DNA from: Alligator mississippiensis
Taxonomy: Eukaryota; Chordata; Crocodylia; Alligatoridae
Direction: 5' to 3'
Assembly (NCBI RefSeq): GCF_030867095.1
Contig: NC_081835.1
Location: 39,973,892 to 40,037,891, forward strand
DNA length: 64,000 bases
The notes below the pieces were generated by a model. That model ran no database searches, was not told where the DNA came from, and saw nothing but the letters and a program-made list of their open reading frames with translations. Each line of letters opens with the position of its first letter. Within the stretch, counting starts at the first letter, position 1. The translations under genes were made by a program, and so were the position numbers. Below are positions 55,466-64,000 of this stretch, piece by piece.

Positions 55466-57765
55466 TGTTAGAGGATGGTTTCAGGAAGAACTTTACACTA
55501 AGGGTGACCAGAATCTGGAATAGACTTCCAAAGGAGGTGGTGCAGTCTCTAACTTTGGAAGTCTTCAAGAGGAAACTGGACAGACACCTTGCTGGGATCA
55601 TTTGATCACAACTGTATTCCTGCCCAGAGCAGGGGGGTTGGATTTGATGATCTTTCCAGGTCCCTTCCAGCCCTGAATTTCTATGACTATGATTCTATCC
55701 TTTGATTCAGAAGTAGTTCCTGAACTTCCCCAGTTTCCCAAATCTGACAGTATACTCAGGAAAGACAATGAAGGTGGAGGTGTGGCGCTCTATGTTAAAG
55801 AGCAATACACATTCTCAGCAAACAGCACTAGGTCTGAGGTAGGGCAGACTGAGGTGCTCTGGGCCACAATACAAGGGGGTCAGGGGGAAAGGGAGCTAAC
55901 GGTGGGGGTCTACTACAGACCACCTAACCAGGGAGAAGAGCTGGACCAGGAATTCTTGGGTCAGCTCACAGAGGCAGTTAAGTCAAAGGCAGTGGTCATC
56001 ATGGGTGACCTAAACTACCCAGACATCTACTGGGAAGAGCAGTCAGCCAGGTCTAACCACTCACATAGGTTCCTATCCGAGTTACAGGACCTCCATCTAA
56101 CCTAGGAGGTGCACAGTCCCACCAGGGGAAATGCCTTGTTGGACCTGGTCCTGGCCACAGGCGATGACCTGGTGAGGGGACTGTGGGTGCTCGACCACCT
56201 GGGCGATAGTTGTCATCGCCTACTGGAATTTACCATCCAGCGCAGGGTGTCAAAGGCCTGCAGCAAGGCAGCAGCCCTGGACTTCAGGAGGGCGGATTTC
56301 AATGAGGTAAGGAGACTAGTCGGGGAGGCACTGAGGTCCCAGAGGGGAGGGGAGTTGGGAGTCCAAGAAGAGTGATCGTTCCCTAAGGAGACAATCCTCC
56401 AAGCCCAAAGGGTAACAATCCCCACATGGATCAAAGGGGGCAAGAGTGCTTGAAAGCCCGCATGGCTTACCAAAAGCATCCACAAATGTCTCAAAGCCAA
56501 AAAGGGGGCATACACCCAATAGAAGGGAGGGGCCATCACCAAGGAGGATTATACCTCCTTGGCTCGAGATTTAGGGGGGCTGTTAGGAAGGCTAAGGCAG
56601 AGATGGAACTGGGACTAGTGACCCGGATCAAAGATAACAAGAAGTCCTTTTTTAAATACATAGGGGGTAAAAAGAAGGTGCCAAATAATGTAGGGCCTCT
56701 GCAGGACATGCTTGGTAATCTGGTGGTAGCACCAGGCGACAAAGCTAATCTCTTTGACAGATTCTTTGCTTCCACTTTTCTGAGCAGGGACAGGGACATC
56801 CCCCCCACTGGGATTCCGGATGGACCCAGGGGAGGTGCAACCAGGCCTAGGGTCAGTGAGGACCTAGTCAGGGAACTTCTGGAGGGACTAGACTTGTTCA
56901 AAACACCAGGTCCTGATGATCTCCACCCCAGAGTGGTTAGGGAATTGGCAGAGGACCCCTGGCCACAGCTTTACGAGCACCCATGGTGCTCTGGTGAGGT
57001 GCCAGAGGACTGGAAAAGGGCCAATGTGGTCCCCATTTTCAAAAAAGGGAGGAAAGAGGATCCAGGAAACTATAGGCCCGTTAGTCTTACCTCGGTCCTG
57101 GGGAAGCTCCTTGAGAAAATTATCCAGGAGCACATCTGCAAGGGGCCAGCAGGGGAGATTATGCTTAGGGGCAATCAACATGGGTTCATTAGAGACAGGT
57201 CCTGTCAGACCAACCTGGTTGCCTTCTATGACCAGGTCACAAAAGTCTTGGACACAGGTGTTGCGGTGGATGTAGTCTTTTTGGACTTCAGGAAGGCCTT
57301 TGACACTGTCTCTCACCCCATCCTCATTAAAAAATTAGGTGATAGTGGTGTCAATGCCTACACAATCAGATGGGTCACAAATTGACTGGAGGGCTGCACC
57401 CAGAGAGTGGTGGTGGATGGGTCATTTTTGACCTGGAGAGATGTGAGCAGTGGGATCCCCAGGGCTCAGTCCTCGGGCCCGCACTGTTCAATATCTTCAT
57501 CAGCAATTTGGATGAGGGGATGAAAAGCACCTTGTTCAAGTTTGCAGATGACACTAAGATGTGGGGGGAAGTGAGCATGCTGGAGGAGAGGAACAAGATG
57601 CAACTAGATCTGGACAGGTTACAGAGGTGGGCAGATGAGAATAGGATGGGTTTCAATACGGACAAGTGCAAGGTGTTGTACGTGGGGAGGAAGAACCAGC
57701 AGCACACCTACAGGCTGGAGAACTCTCTTCTTGTCAGCACAGAGGCAGAAAAGGATCTTGGTATC

Positions 57766-59370
57766 TGTTGCAGGGCACCCCGGTACCCCTGCTCCTAGAG
57801 AGGAGGAACTGCCAGGGAGCGAGTGAGCGAGCCCTGGCCTGGCATAACAAGCCCAGCTGAGGGTTGCCCTGGTAGCGAGCGCAGCTGCGGGTTGCCGGAG
57901 CAACTAAGGGGAGCCAGCTGCCTGTAGGAGGCAGAGCCGGGCCCTTATAAAGCCCAGGGCTGAGGCCAGGCTGGCAGTTGCCTGCCAGCAGCCAGGGAGG
58001 CAGGAGCTCTGGGAGTGAGGATGCGGAGAGGAGCCTAGCAGCAAGTACCGCTGATATGGAGCAATGTTGTTGGAGCCATAGGGCTTTGAGTTTAGTTATA
58101 GCCAGGCGGCTTGAGTTTGCGTTTGTGTATTTTACACCGGAGGCTTGGGTGAGGCTGTAGGGGTTGGAGGAGGCCTCATAGGGATCCCATAGGGGTGGGG
58201 TGCTCTAGCGCCAGGAGGGCGCATTGACCTCATAAAGGGCCCCACGGGAGTGTGGGGGCCCCAGCGCCCGAGGAGGGCGCAGTATCCTCATAGGGACCCC
58301 AGAGAGTGTGGGGTGCCCTAGCGCCAGTGAGGGTGCGGGCTAGCGCCAGGAGGGCGCATCATTCTTACAGCGCCAGTGAAGGCGCAGTTTACGCGCCAGT
58401 GCAGGAGCAACTGGTGGCAAGGAGCGCAACCAGTGGGTTGCGGGCGGGGAACAAAGACCCCGGGTTGTATGCGGGGTACGTAGACCCCAGCCCCGGAGAG
58501 GGGTGGCTTTGTGAGGCCCCAGTGTGGGCATGACGAGCCCCAGAAGGGGGTACTGCTAGGAAGCCCTAGCATAGATGTGGCGAGCCCCAGGAAGGGGGAG
58601 CGCACTTTAGAGGAGCCCAGCGTGGGCCCAATGAGTCCCCGAGAAAGGGGGGGACTACTGAGAAGCCCAAAGTGGGCACAGCGAGCCCCGAAGAGGGGGG
58701 AGCGCCATATTGAGAAGCCCGAGACTGGCGTAGTGAGCCCAGCCGCAGTCTAGTGTGGCAACACCCCTCAGACAGAGGCAAGGTGCTGCGGTTGTCCCTG
58801 AGGAGAGAGGATAGCAGTGCGACGAGCCTGGATCAGACAGGGTACCCGTGCGGTTGGCCTGAAGGACTGGAGGCCCGCTAGAGGGTCCGTGAGTGGGACC
58901 ACACTTTCAGAGAAGGCCCAGAGTGGGCTTGATGAGAGTCCCAGTGAGAGGCTGGGTATTAGAGAGAGCCCAGGAGTGGGCTAGATTACAGGGGAGGCCC
59001 AGGAGTGGGCGAGATTACAGGGGAGGCCCGGGAGAACGGGCACGTAACGTGACAGACCAACGTCCAGCACATCAGCGAGGCTTGGGGCGTGGTATTAAGG
59101 GTGGTAGGAGCCACGCATAGCCCATAAGGCGAGGGTGTCCAGGGAACACCCACCATATCGGGAGACCCCCAGGGGGTCCGGGAACATACGGGGACAGAGG
59201 TCCCGAGTAGCCGTGCCCAGGGAGTCATAGGCAGCCTCCCAACTATATATATATATATAAAAACATCAAAGACGTGGCGGGCGAGAATAAGAGGGTGCCT
59301 TGGGCCGGCCTGACACGGAGCGAGGGACCTCGAGGAGATCACGGCCCTCCTGGAGGACCCCGCCGTGACA
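57766..59370 (+). mobile_element. Solo LTR with internal degenerate tandem repeats, 1.6 kb
   Basis: TG...CA ends (TGTTGCAGGG ... CGCCGTGACA) with flanks gtatc (57761-57765) and gtgtc (59371-59375), a 5-bp duplication with one mismatch. CR1-C reads on correctly across it. TATA-like ttataaagcc near 57951. The middle (58190-59040) is composed of variants of 'agcgccaggagggcgcat' and 'gcgagccccaggaaggggg', an LTR-internal VNTR. A (TA)n run lies near 59246-59259. Open frames over the VNTR are compositional. Related to the 46716 insertion by ggctgtaggggttggaggag. Confidence 0.75.
58190..59040 (+). repeat. VNTR-like degenerate repeats inside the solo LTR
   Basis: Two interleaved unit types: 'gcgccagtgagggtgcgg'-like (58200-58400) and 'aagcccaaagtgggcacagc'-like (58500-59030), each with many variants. 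Confidence 0.75.
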
Positions 59371-60169
59371 GTGTCACTATTGATTCCAAGATGAACACAG
59401 GCCACCAATGTGGGTACACAGTCAGGAAGGCTAACCGCACCTTGTCATGCATCCATAGATGCATCATGACCAGGTCCAAGGAGGTGATCCTCCCCCTGTA
59501 TGTGACACTGGTCAGGCCGCAGTTGGAGTACTGCATCCAGTTCTGGGCACCGCACTTCAGGAGGGATGTGGATAGCATCGAGAGGGTCCAGAGGAGGGCC
59601 ACTCACATGATATGGGGGCAGTAGGGCAGGCCCTATGAGGAGAGGCTACGGGACCTGAACCTGTTCAGCCTCCACAAAAGAAGGCTGAGAGGGGATCTGG
59701 TGGCCACACTTTCCCATTGCCTGCTGGTCCCCCTTGGCGAGTCCCTGTTCCCCCGAGCACTGCCAGGGGTAACAAGGAACAACGGCTATAAGTTGACAGG
59801 AAGTAGGGTCAGGCTGGATATCAGGAGGCACTACTTCACAGTCAGGGTGGCTAGGAGCTGGAACCAACTTCCAAGGGAAGTGGTACTCGCCCCTACCCTG
59901 GGGGTCTTCAAGAGGAGGCTAAACAGCCACCTAGCCAGGGTCCTTTGACCCCAGCATCGTTTCCTGCCCGTGGCAGGGGGTTGGACTTAAATGATCTGCT
60001 TAGGTCCCTTCCGACCCTACCAACTATGAAACTATGAAGTTTCCCTTAAATCTGCCAGTACTTCTGTTACATGGTATTGTAAATGAGGTGAATAATGATG
60101 GCAGGAAAAACTAAATTATTTCTGTAAATGATGAAGAAGATTTACTACACTGTAAAAAAACATATTTTG

Positions 60170-61965
60170 GGTCTGAATCTATGACGACTGGCCAAGGATA
60201 CCTGTAGGAGTAGACATTTTACTAGAGATTGATAAGCAGTCATCAGTCAGCATTGACTTTGAAAGAAAGAGCAGTGATTCAGAGGGCATTGGGACCACAA
60301 CATTACAGAAAATGTTATGTACAGAACTTCCCTTCCAAATGGAAGGTATATCTACTGCTTCATGTCCATCAACATTCAATAATATTTTGTGTATGGATGG
60401 GTGGAAACAGCTATATCCATCATACAAATTGACACTGTTAAGTTTGACTAATGGATGGTCATGCATTTTGGCTAAAAAATGTAAAGAATACATTCAGTTC
60501 TGTGTTTTTGTCTTTAAACATAATTGTATTAAGGCACATAAATCTAGAAAGACCAATGCTCCTTTTTGACATGGAAAAGCAAAATGCAAATACAAAGGGT
60601 ATATTTAATTATTTATGAAGACCAAAAATAGACCAGGAAAGCATGATCAATGTGTGAAAACTGAAATTCAAATGAAAGGAGAAATAAAACACAAAGTTGG
60701 TGAATTGCACAAAAGGCACGCATGCCAGCAAGAAGGAAAAGAATTAAGGCAGAATCTGAAGGCAGACACACCAAGTCAACTGAGAAATAAATTGCTATGT
60801 CAGTCTGACCCTGCCATACTGTTGGCTAGTAATTTGAGTGAAGTAAGAACCAGCACTGTTTTGCAAAAAATAGCTAGTAAGGGTAACCTTGAGGGAAGAA
60901 CTGACCCTAATATATACCTTAATTGCTTCAACATCCAAGAAAAACAATATGCCTCTGAAAACATGATGTATAAAATTGTACATGCCTACTTGTGGTACAT
61001 CACTCTATCACCTTTCACACTGCACATGTACATGGACATCCAGATGCACCTACTTTTTGATCTTCAGAGAGAAAAGCTGTGTAGCCTATATCTTGATGAC
61101 ACAGGGTCTGTTGTTAGGAAACCCCCATCATGTAAACCTCAAATCTTGTATTATGTATTATGTGCAAAGTGCCCATGCAACTCAACAAATATCCTACCAG
61201 TAGCAGAGATGCTAACAGCTGAGCAAAGTACTCCAATCATATCACACTGGCTGAGTTTGCTTTCTCAAGACACTCTTAGAGTAACTGGTCATCAGCTTAG
61301 ACCACAAAAAGTAGAATGTGACTTCAGCTGGGCTTTAATACATGAAGCTATCCAGGTTTTCAACCGTATGACTGCCATACATTACCTGATGCCTATTTTG
61401 AAGTACATACTGGGAAAAGGAAAGCCAGTTTTACAATTTTGCATATATGTGCCAAACACAATCAAAATACTTTGTGGGCATATTTCTAAAGTTGCTGTTT
61501 CTAAGATATTTTTTGTATTCTTTTGTCTTACTGCAAAATGAAAAACAATATATAAGTGCAGGAAAGTAATTAAGAAACTGCATCATTTTCAGTGCATCTG
61601 ATCTTGACACACAATGCAGGGAAACAATAAAAGAGATAAAGAAATGGATACAAACCCAGCAGATCTCTAAAACCATTCTAACCTTTGACCAGAAAACTGA
61701 TTAATCAGCAACAGGAATCAATCTGTAAAAATTCTCCTTTTGTTTAATTTATTCCATCATGCAGTTTGGAGAAAAAATGAACAGGAGATTAAGACTTGTC
61801 TTCTGAAAAGCTGTTATTCTACTGAATTGCAAAATCTCCTGGTCAAGTATGTGCCAGCATTACTGTTATGGAGTGGCATTACTTTACAAACAATAAAATG
61901 GCCAGAGACTAGGGACAGCAATACAATAGTTGACAATTGGTTCAGAATAGTCTAAAAGCAGGTTT
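60170..61965 (+). pseudogene. Transposase-like gene of an unclassified DNA transposon
   Basis: The longest piece (60615-61541, 308 codons) and its neighbours form one almost continuous protein. A Cys/His-containing N-terminal part (ILAKKCKEYIQFCVFVFKHN, 60312-60569) reads past one stop near 60610 into IKHKVGELHKRHACQQEGKE. Then come LYLDDTGSVVRKPPSCKPQI with an acidic pair that could be catalytic, VAEMLTAEQSTPIISHWLSL, and VECDFSWALIHEAIQVFNRM with a second Asp. After a gap, SGITLQTIKWPETRDSNTIV leads into DNWFRIV at 61855-61955, where a stop follows. The pattern of D...P...Y/F then DFSWALI and a late SN..V.NWF resembles transposases or domesticated relatives I have seen in vertebrates and cnidarians, but I cannot name the superfamily with confidence. 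No ends or target duplications were identified. Confidence 0.5.
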
Positions 61966-62054
61966 TGAATGACAAACTCCATCAGAGAGTTTCTGACTTT
62001 CTAGAAGTTATGAAAGACACACCATTCAAGGTAAGACAAGGTTCTTTGCATTAA

Positions 62055-62145
62055 TCACATATCTTTTATTAAACCAACTTAAATAGTTGCAGAAAAAAAT
62101 TTAGGCACGCTTTTGGGCTTAAAAACCCTTCATCAGGCTGAGGAC
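62055..62145 (-). repeat. Copy of the 'gaaagcttgc / ctgatgaaggg' repeat family, inverted
   Basis: tcttttattaaaccaactta, aatagttgcagaaaaaaatt and aaaaacccttcatcaggctg are the reverse complement of the order seen at 28140-28240 and 30330-30420. Confidence 0.6.
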
Positions 62146-62289
62146 GTTTCTGCAGTTGGTCTGTGTTCTTCCTGGATGGAATGAATAGTAAAGAAGCCAG
62201 AGGCTGGGCTGGTATGTATTCAAGACAGTGTTGCCCTGTAGGGTCAGGCCAAATCTCAGGATCTCAATATTGCACTGTTAGGAGGGTGT

Positions 62290-62600
62290 GACACAATTGC
62301 ACGTATACAAACACACAAATCAATTAGGTTCATACACACACACACACTACCAACTTAGGCACATACATATACAAACCAGCCTAGGCACATGCATACCTAT
62401 CACCAGTTCAAGCTCATACACTATACACGCCAAAAGTTAGACAAAAATCAATTGTCCATACCTGCACACTCAGATCACTAATTCGTATATCATGCGCACA
62501 ATGACATATGTGTGTGTGTGTATACATACACACACACACTCACCAGTTCACACACATACAACCCACCTACACATACACACAGGTAAGTTCCTAACTTGGA
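62290..62600. repeat. CA/TG-rich microsatellite cluster
   Basis: Several short (CA)n and (TG)n runs, e.g. 62333-62346 and 62509-62540, separated by degenerate acatacac text. Confidence 0.8.
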
Positions 62601-64000
62601 TGGTATGGTATGTATGTGTGTGCTTGGGGTACCTGGGAGAAGGTTAAGGTGAGAGAGAGAGTTAAAGCATAGGGAATGAAAGTTGCCAGAACTGGGATTA
62701 AAACCAGTGGACTAGAGAGAAGCTGGCTGAGGAACTGAGGCTTGGGTTTACTTAAGATCAAGTGGCCCCAGGGTTACTCAAGGTCACTGGTGCAAGGGGA
62801 GAAAAGAAAAAGCCTGGTGGCAAGGAGGAGACAGCCAGGAAAGAAAATGAGGCAGAAACCTGGGTGCTCAGGGGAAAAGGCAGTGGGGATAAGACAGTGG
62901 CAAAGAAACAGGGGATTTGGAGGCACAGAGGGGCTCAGGACAGGTGTTGAAGGTGGTGGTGAGCCAGAAGCAGGAGAGGGAGAAATGAGACAGAAGTTAG
63001 AGGGGCAAGGAGCAGAGATTGGAGCAGGGCCGAACCATAGTAAAGCAAAACCCAACTAAGGGGTCTAAATAACAGGTTTATTAAACGGACAACACACTAC
63101 ACAGCCACATGAAGTTATTTGTTCACACACACACAAGCACTCACAATGGCTGCAGGAGAAAGAGACTCAGTGGAAGGGATGGAGTCTAGGAAGGGGAGAG
63201 AAACAGTCCAAGTCCTTGGTTGAAGAGGGGGTGGGGTGTGACATCTACCTATACAAGCTGGGAAGGGGTCTTTGTCCAGTAGGTATTGTCCAGAGGGGGG
63301 TCGCCAGCAGGGCCTCTGGGTGGATAGGTGGTGTGGCATGGTGCTGGTCCAGATGGAGAGGGCATCCCAAGGAGTCAGTCTTCAGTACCCTTTTTATGGG
63401 GCAGACTACCTCTGATCTCCTATGGGGAGGGCCTGTCCAAGCAAGGTCAGTCCTATTCCAGAGGGTTCCCAGTGTTCTTACTGAGCATGTGCAGCCTTGG
63501 CACAATGGTGGGTTTCCTCATCTTTTGTTTCTTGAATGCTGAGGGTGGTTCCGATGGCTGGGTCGTTGATCCAGGTATTGGTTTTGATGGTTCAGTCATT
63601 CAGAGGGAGCTGTTTTTAGACCTACTGCCATTGTCTCTCAAGCATCCTTATTCAGCCCCATTCATTCAGGAACCAAGTTACATAGGAGGGGTAGTATGAG
63701 TCATAGGTTACACAACCAGGCATGGGGATAAGATGGAGGCTTGACGTTACAAGATGGAAACTTGATATGACTTATGCTAACTTACATATATAGGCCTAAA
63801 ACAGTAATCACACAATATAAAAGCAGTAAATAAAATCAATACAAACATAATAATTATCACTTATAAAACAGTGGATATCGATATCAAAATGGCAGGGTAC
63901 TTATTTGCAGAGGGGAGAGAAATAAAACTTACTACCTAAAATAAAATGTTAAAGCTTATCCTACATCTTAGCTTACTTATACTTATCTATAGGGAATAGA
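62601..64000. other. Terminal intergenic region, no gene recognised
   Basis: Purine-rich 62640-63060, then a segment starting caggtttattaaacggacaa (63073), which on the minus strand contains AATAAA and could be the polyadenylation region of an antisense LTR. AT-rich to the end. ORFs up to 123 codons show no motif. Confidence 0.4.

Larger units (their letters stand above)
46580..55690 (+). mobile_element. CR1-A LINE, split by nested insertions
   Basis: Host CR1 pieces in order are about 46590-46715 (ggatagccaacatggtttca), 52447-52613 (tatacttggattttaaaaaa onward), 54365-55121 (CR1 peptide region after the RT box, 'ttgcagatgatactaagttc') and 55474-55690 (ctttggaagtcttcaagagg to the 3' end near ctatgactatgattctat). 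Reading across the insertions restores the normal CR1 order, which shows each insertion landed in a pre-existing CR1. The element is dead. Its upstream boundary near 46580 is approximate. Confidence 0.8.
55740..59950 (+). pseudogene. CR1-C ORF2 (endonuclease-reverse transcriptase), broken
   Basis: Encodes the AP endonuclease (GDLNYPD metal-site motif near 56003-56024) and reverse transcriptase with the FADD catalytic box at 57541-57552. Breaks seen are the TAG at 56103, a stop near 56372, a TGA at about 57383, a frame change near 57450-57460, and the LTR insertion at 57766. The C-terminal part continues at 59376-59950 with several frames. Confidence 0.8.
55700..60047 (+). mobile_element. CR1-C LINE, split by a solo LTR
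   Basis: The most complete CR1 here. Endonuclease part: EVGQTEVLWATIQGGQGERE, LTVGVYYRPPNQGEELDQEF, VVIMGDLNYPDIYWEEQSAR (55.74-56.1 kb), with an in-frame stop at 56103. RT part, 56426-57385: VVPIFKKGRKEDPGNYRPVS, AVDVVFLDFRKAFDTVSHPI. Then SVLGPALFNIFISNL and FADDT at 57541-57555. After the LTR the element resumes with 'NRTLSCIHRCIMTRSKEVIL' and ends 'ctaccaactatgaaactatg'. Frameshifts and stops make it inactive. The 5' limit near 55700 is approximate, because it directly follows the 3' end of CR1-A. Confidence 0.85.

Noticed and set aside
58306-59120. ORFs over the VNTR of the solo LTR
   Set aside because: Repeat composition keeps several frames open on both strands; no conserved domain.
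1-64000. CRISPR arrays, bacterial operons, phage or plasmid genes
   Set aside because: Spliced vertebrate gene, CpG island and eukaryotic transposons throughout; the repeats seen are microsatellites, minisatellites and transposons, with no regular repeat-spacer pattern.
1-64000. tRNA or rRNA genes
   Set aside because: I looked for clover-leaf-type A/B boxes and rRNA cores and saw none; the only tRNA-like signal is the retroelement primer-binding site, which is complementary to a tRNA 3' end.

Overview
This is vertebrate nuclear DNA from a sauropsid. Spliced exons with GT..AG introns, a CpG-island promoter, abundant CR1 LINEs ending in short ACTATGAA-type repeats, and many hAT, Tigger and Harbinger relics all point that way. 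A crocodilian is my best guess from the repeat mix, but that is inference; a turtle is the main alternative.

Only one conventional host gene is visible: DUSP7, on the + strand, a cytoplasmic dual-specificity MAP-kinase phosphatase. It has a CpG-island promoter and 5' UTR (about 5.07-5.78 kb), three coding exons (5777-6188, 9233-9661, 14661-14968; 382 codons by my count) and a 3' UTR probably running to a polyadenylation signal near 16.88 kb. Its second intron carries a Tigger-like MITE with TA duplications (10888-11265) and a solo LTR (12406-13236).

Upstream of DUSP7 (0-5 kb) lie a CR1 tail carrying an LTR fragment and two non-autonomous hAT elements with perfect 8-bp target-site duplications (TSDs). 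Downstream (17-46 kb) everything recognisable is mobile DNA. This includes a foldback hAT MITE (19070-19265), a 6.3 kb Harbinger relic with a Myb/SANT-like gene on + and a broken transposase on - (19353-25637), and a 4 kb hAT-bounded composite that splits a CR1 piece (27049-31007). A hAT transposase relic follows (about 31.07-33.82 kb), then a Tx1/L1-like LINE joined head-to-tail to a 3' fragment of a second copy (33943-40360), and then minisatellite and segmentally repeated DNA.

From 46.6 to 60.05 kb there is a multi-layer nest. CR1-A is split by an LTR-type insertion (46716-52441). That insertion itself holds a complete-looking LTR element (48248-52123) with a tRNA-Ser(GCU)-type primer-binding site and no recognisable gag, pol or env. 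CR1-A is also split by CR1-B and by a hAT MITE. CR1-C follows, split by a 1.6 kb solo LTR (57766-59370). Past the nest, 60.2-62.0 kb carries a long, partly open reading frame that looks like the transposase of a DNA transposon I cannot name. The last 2 kb are mostly microsatellite and unrecognised sequence.

The most unusual items are the non-autonomous LTR element with its duplicated primer site and unknown 209- and 252-codon ORFs, the unclassified transposase-like ORF, and the chimeric Tx1 LINE. Homology statements rest on motifs read by eye. Exact TSDs were read base by base and are the firmest evidence here.
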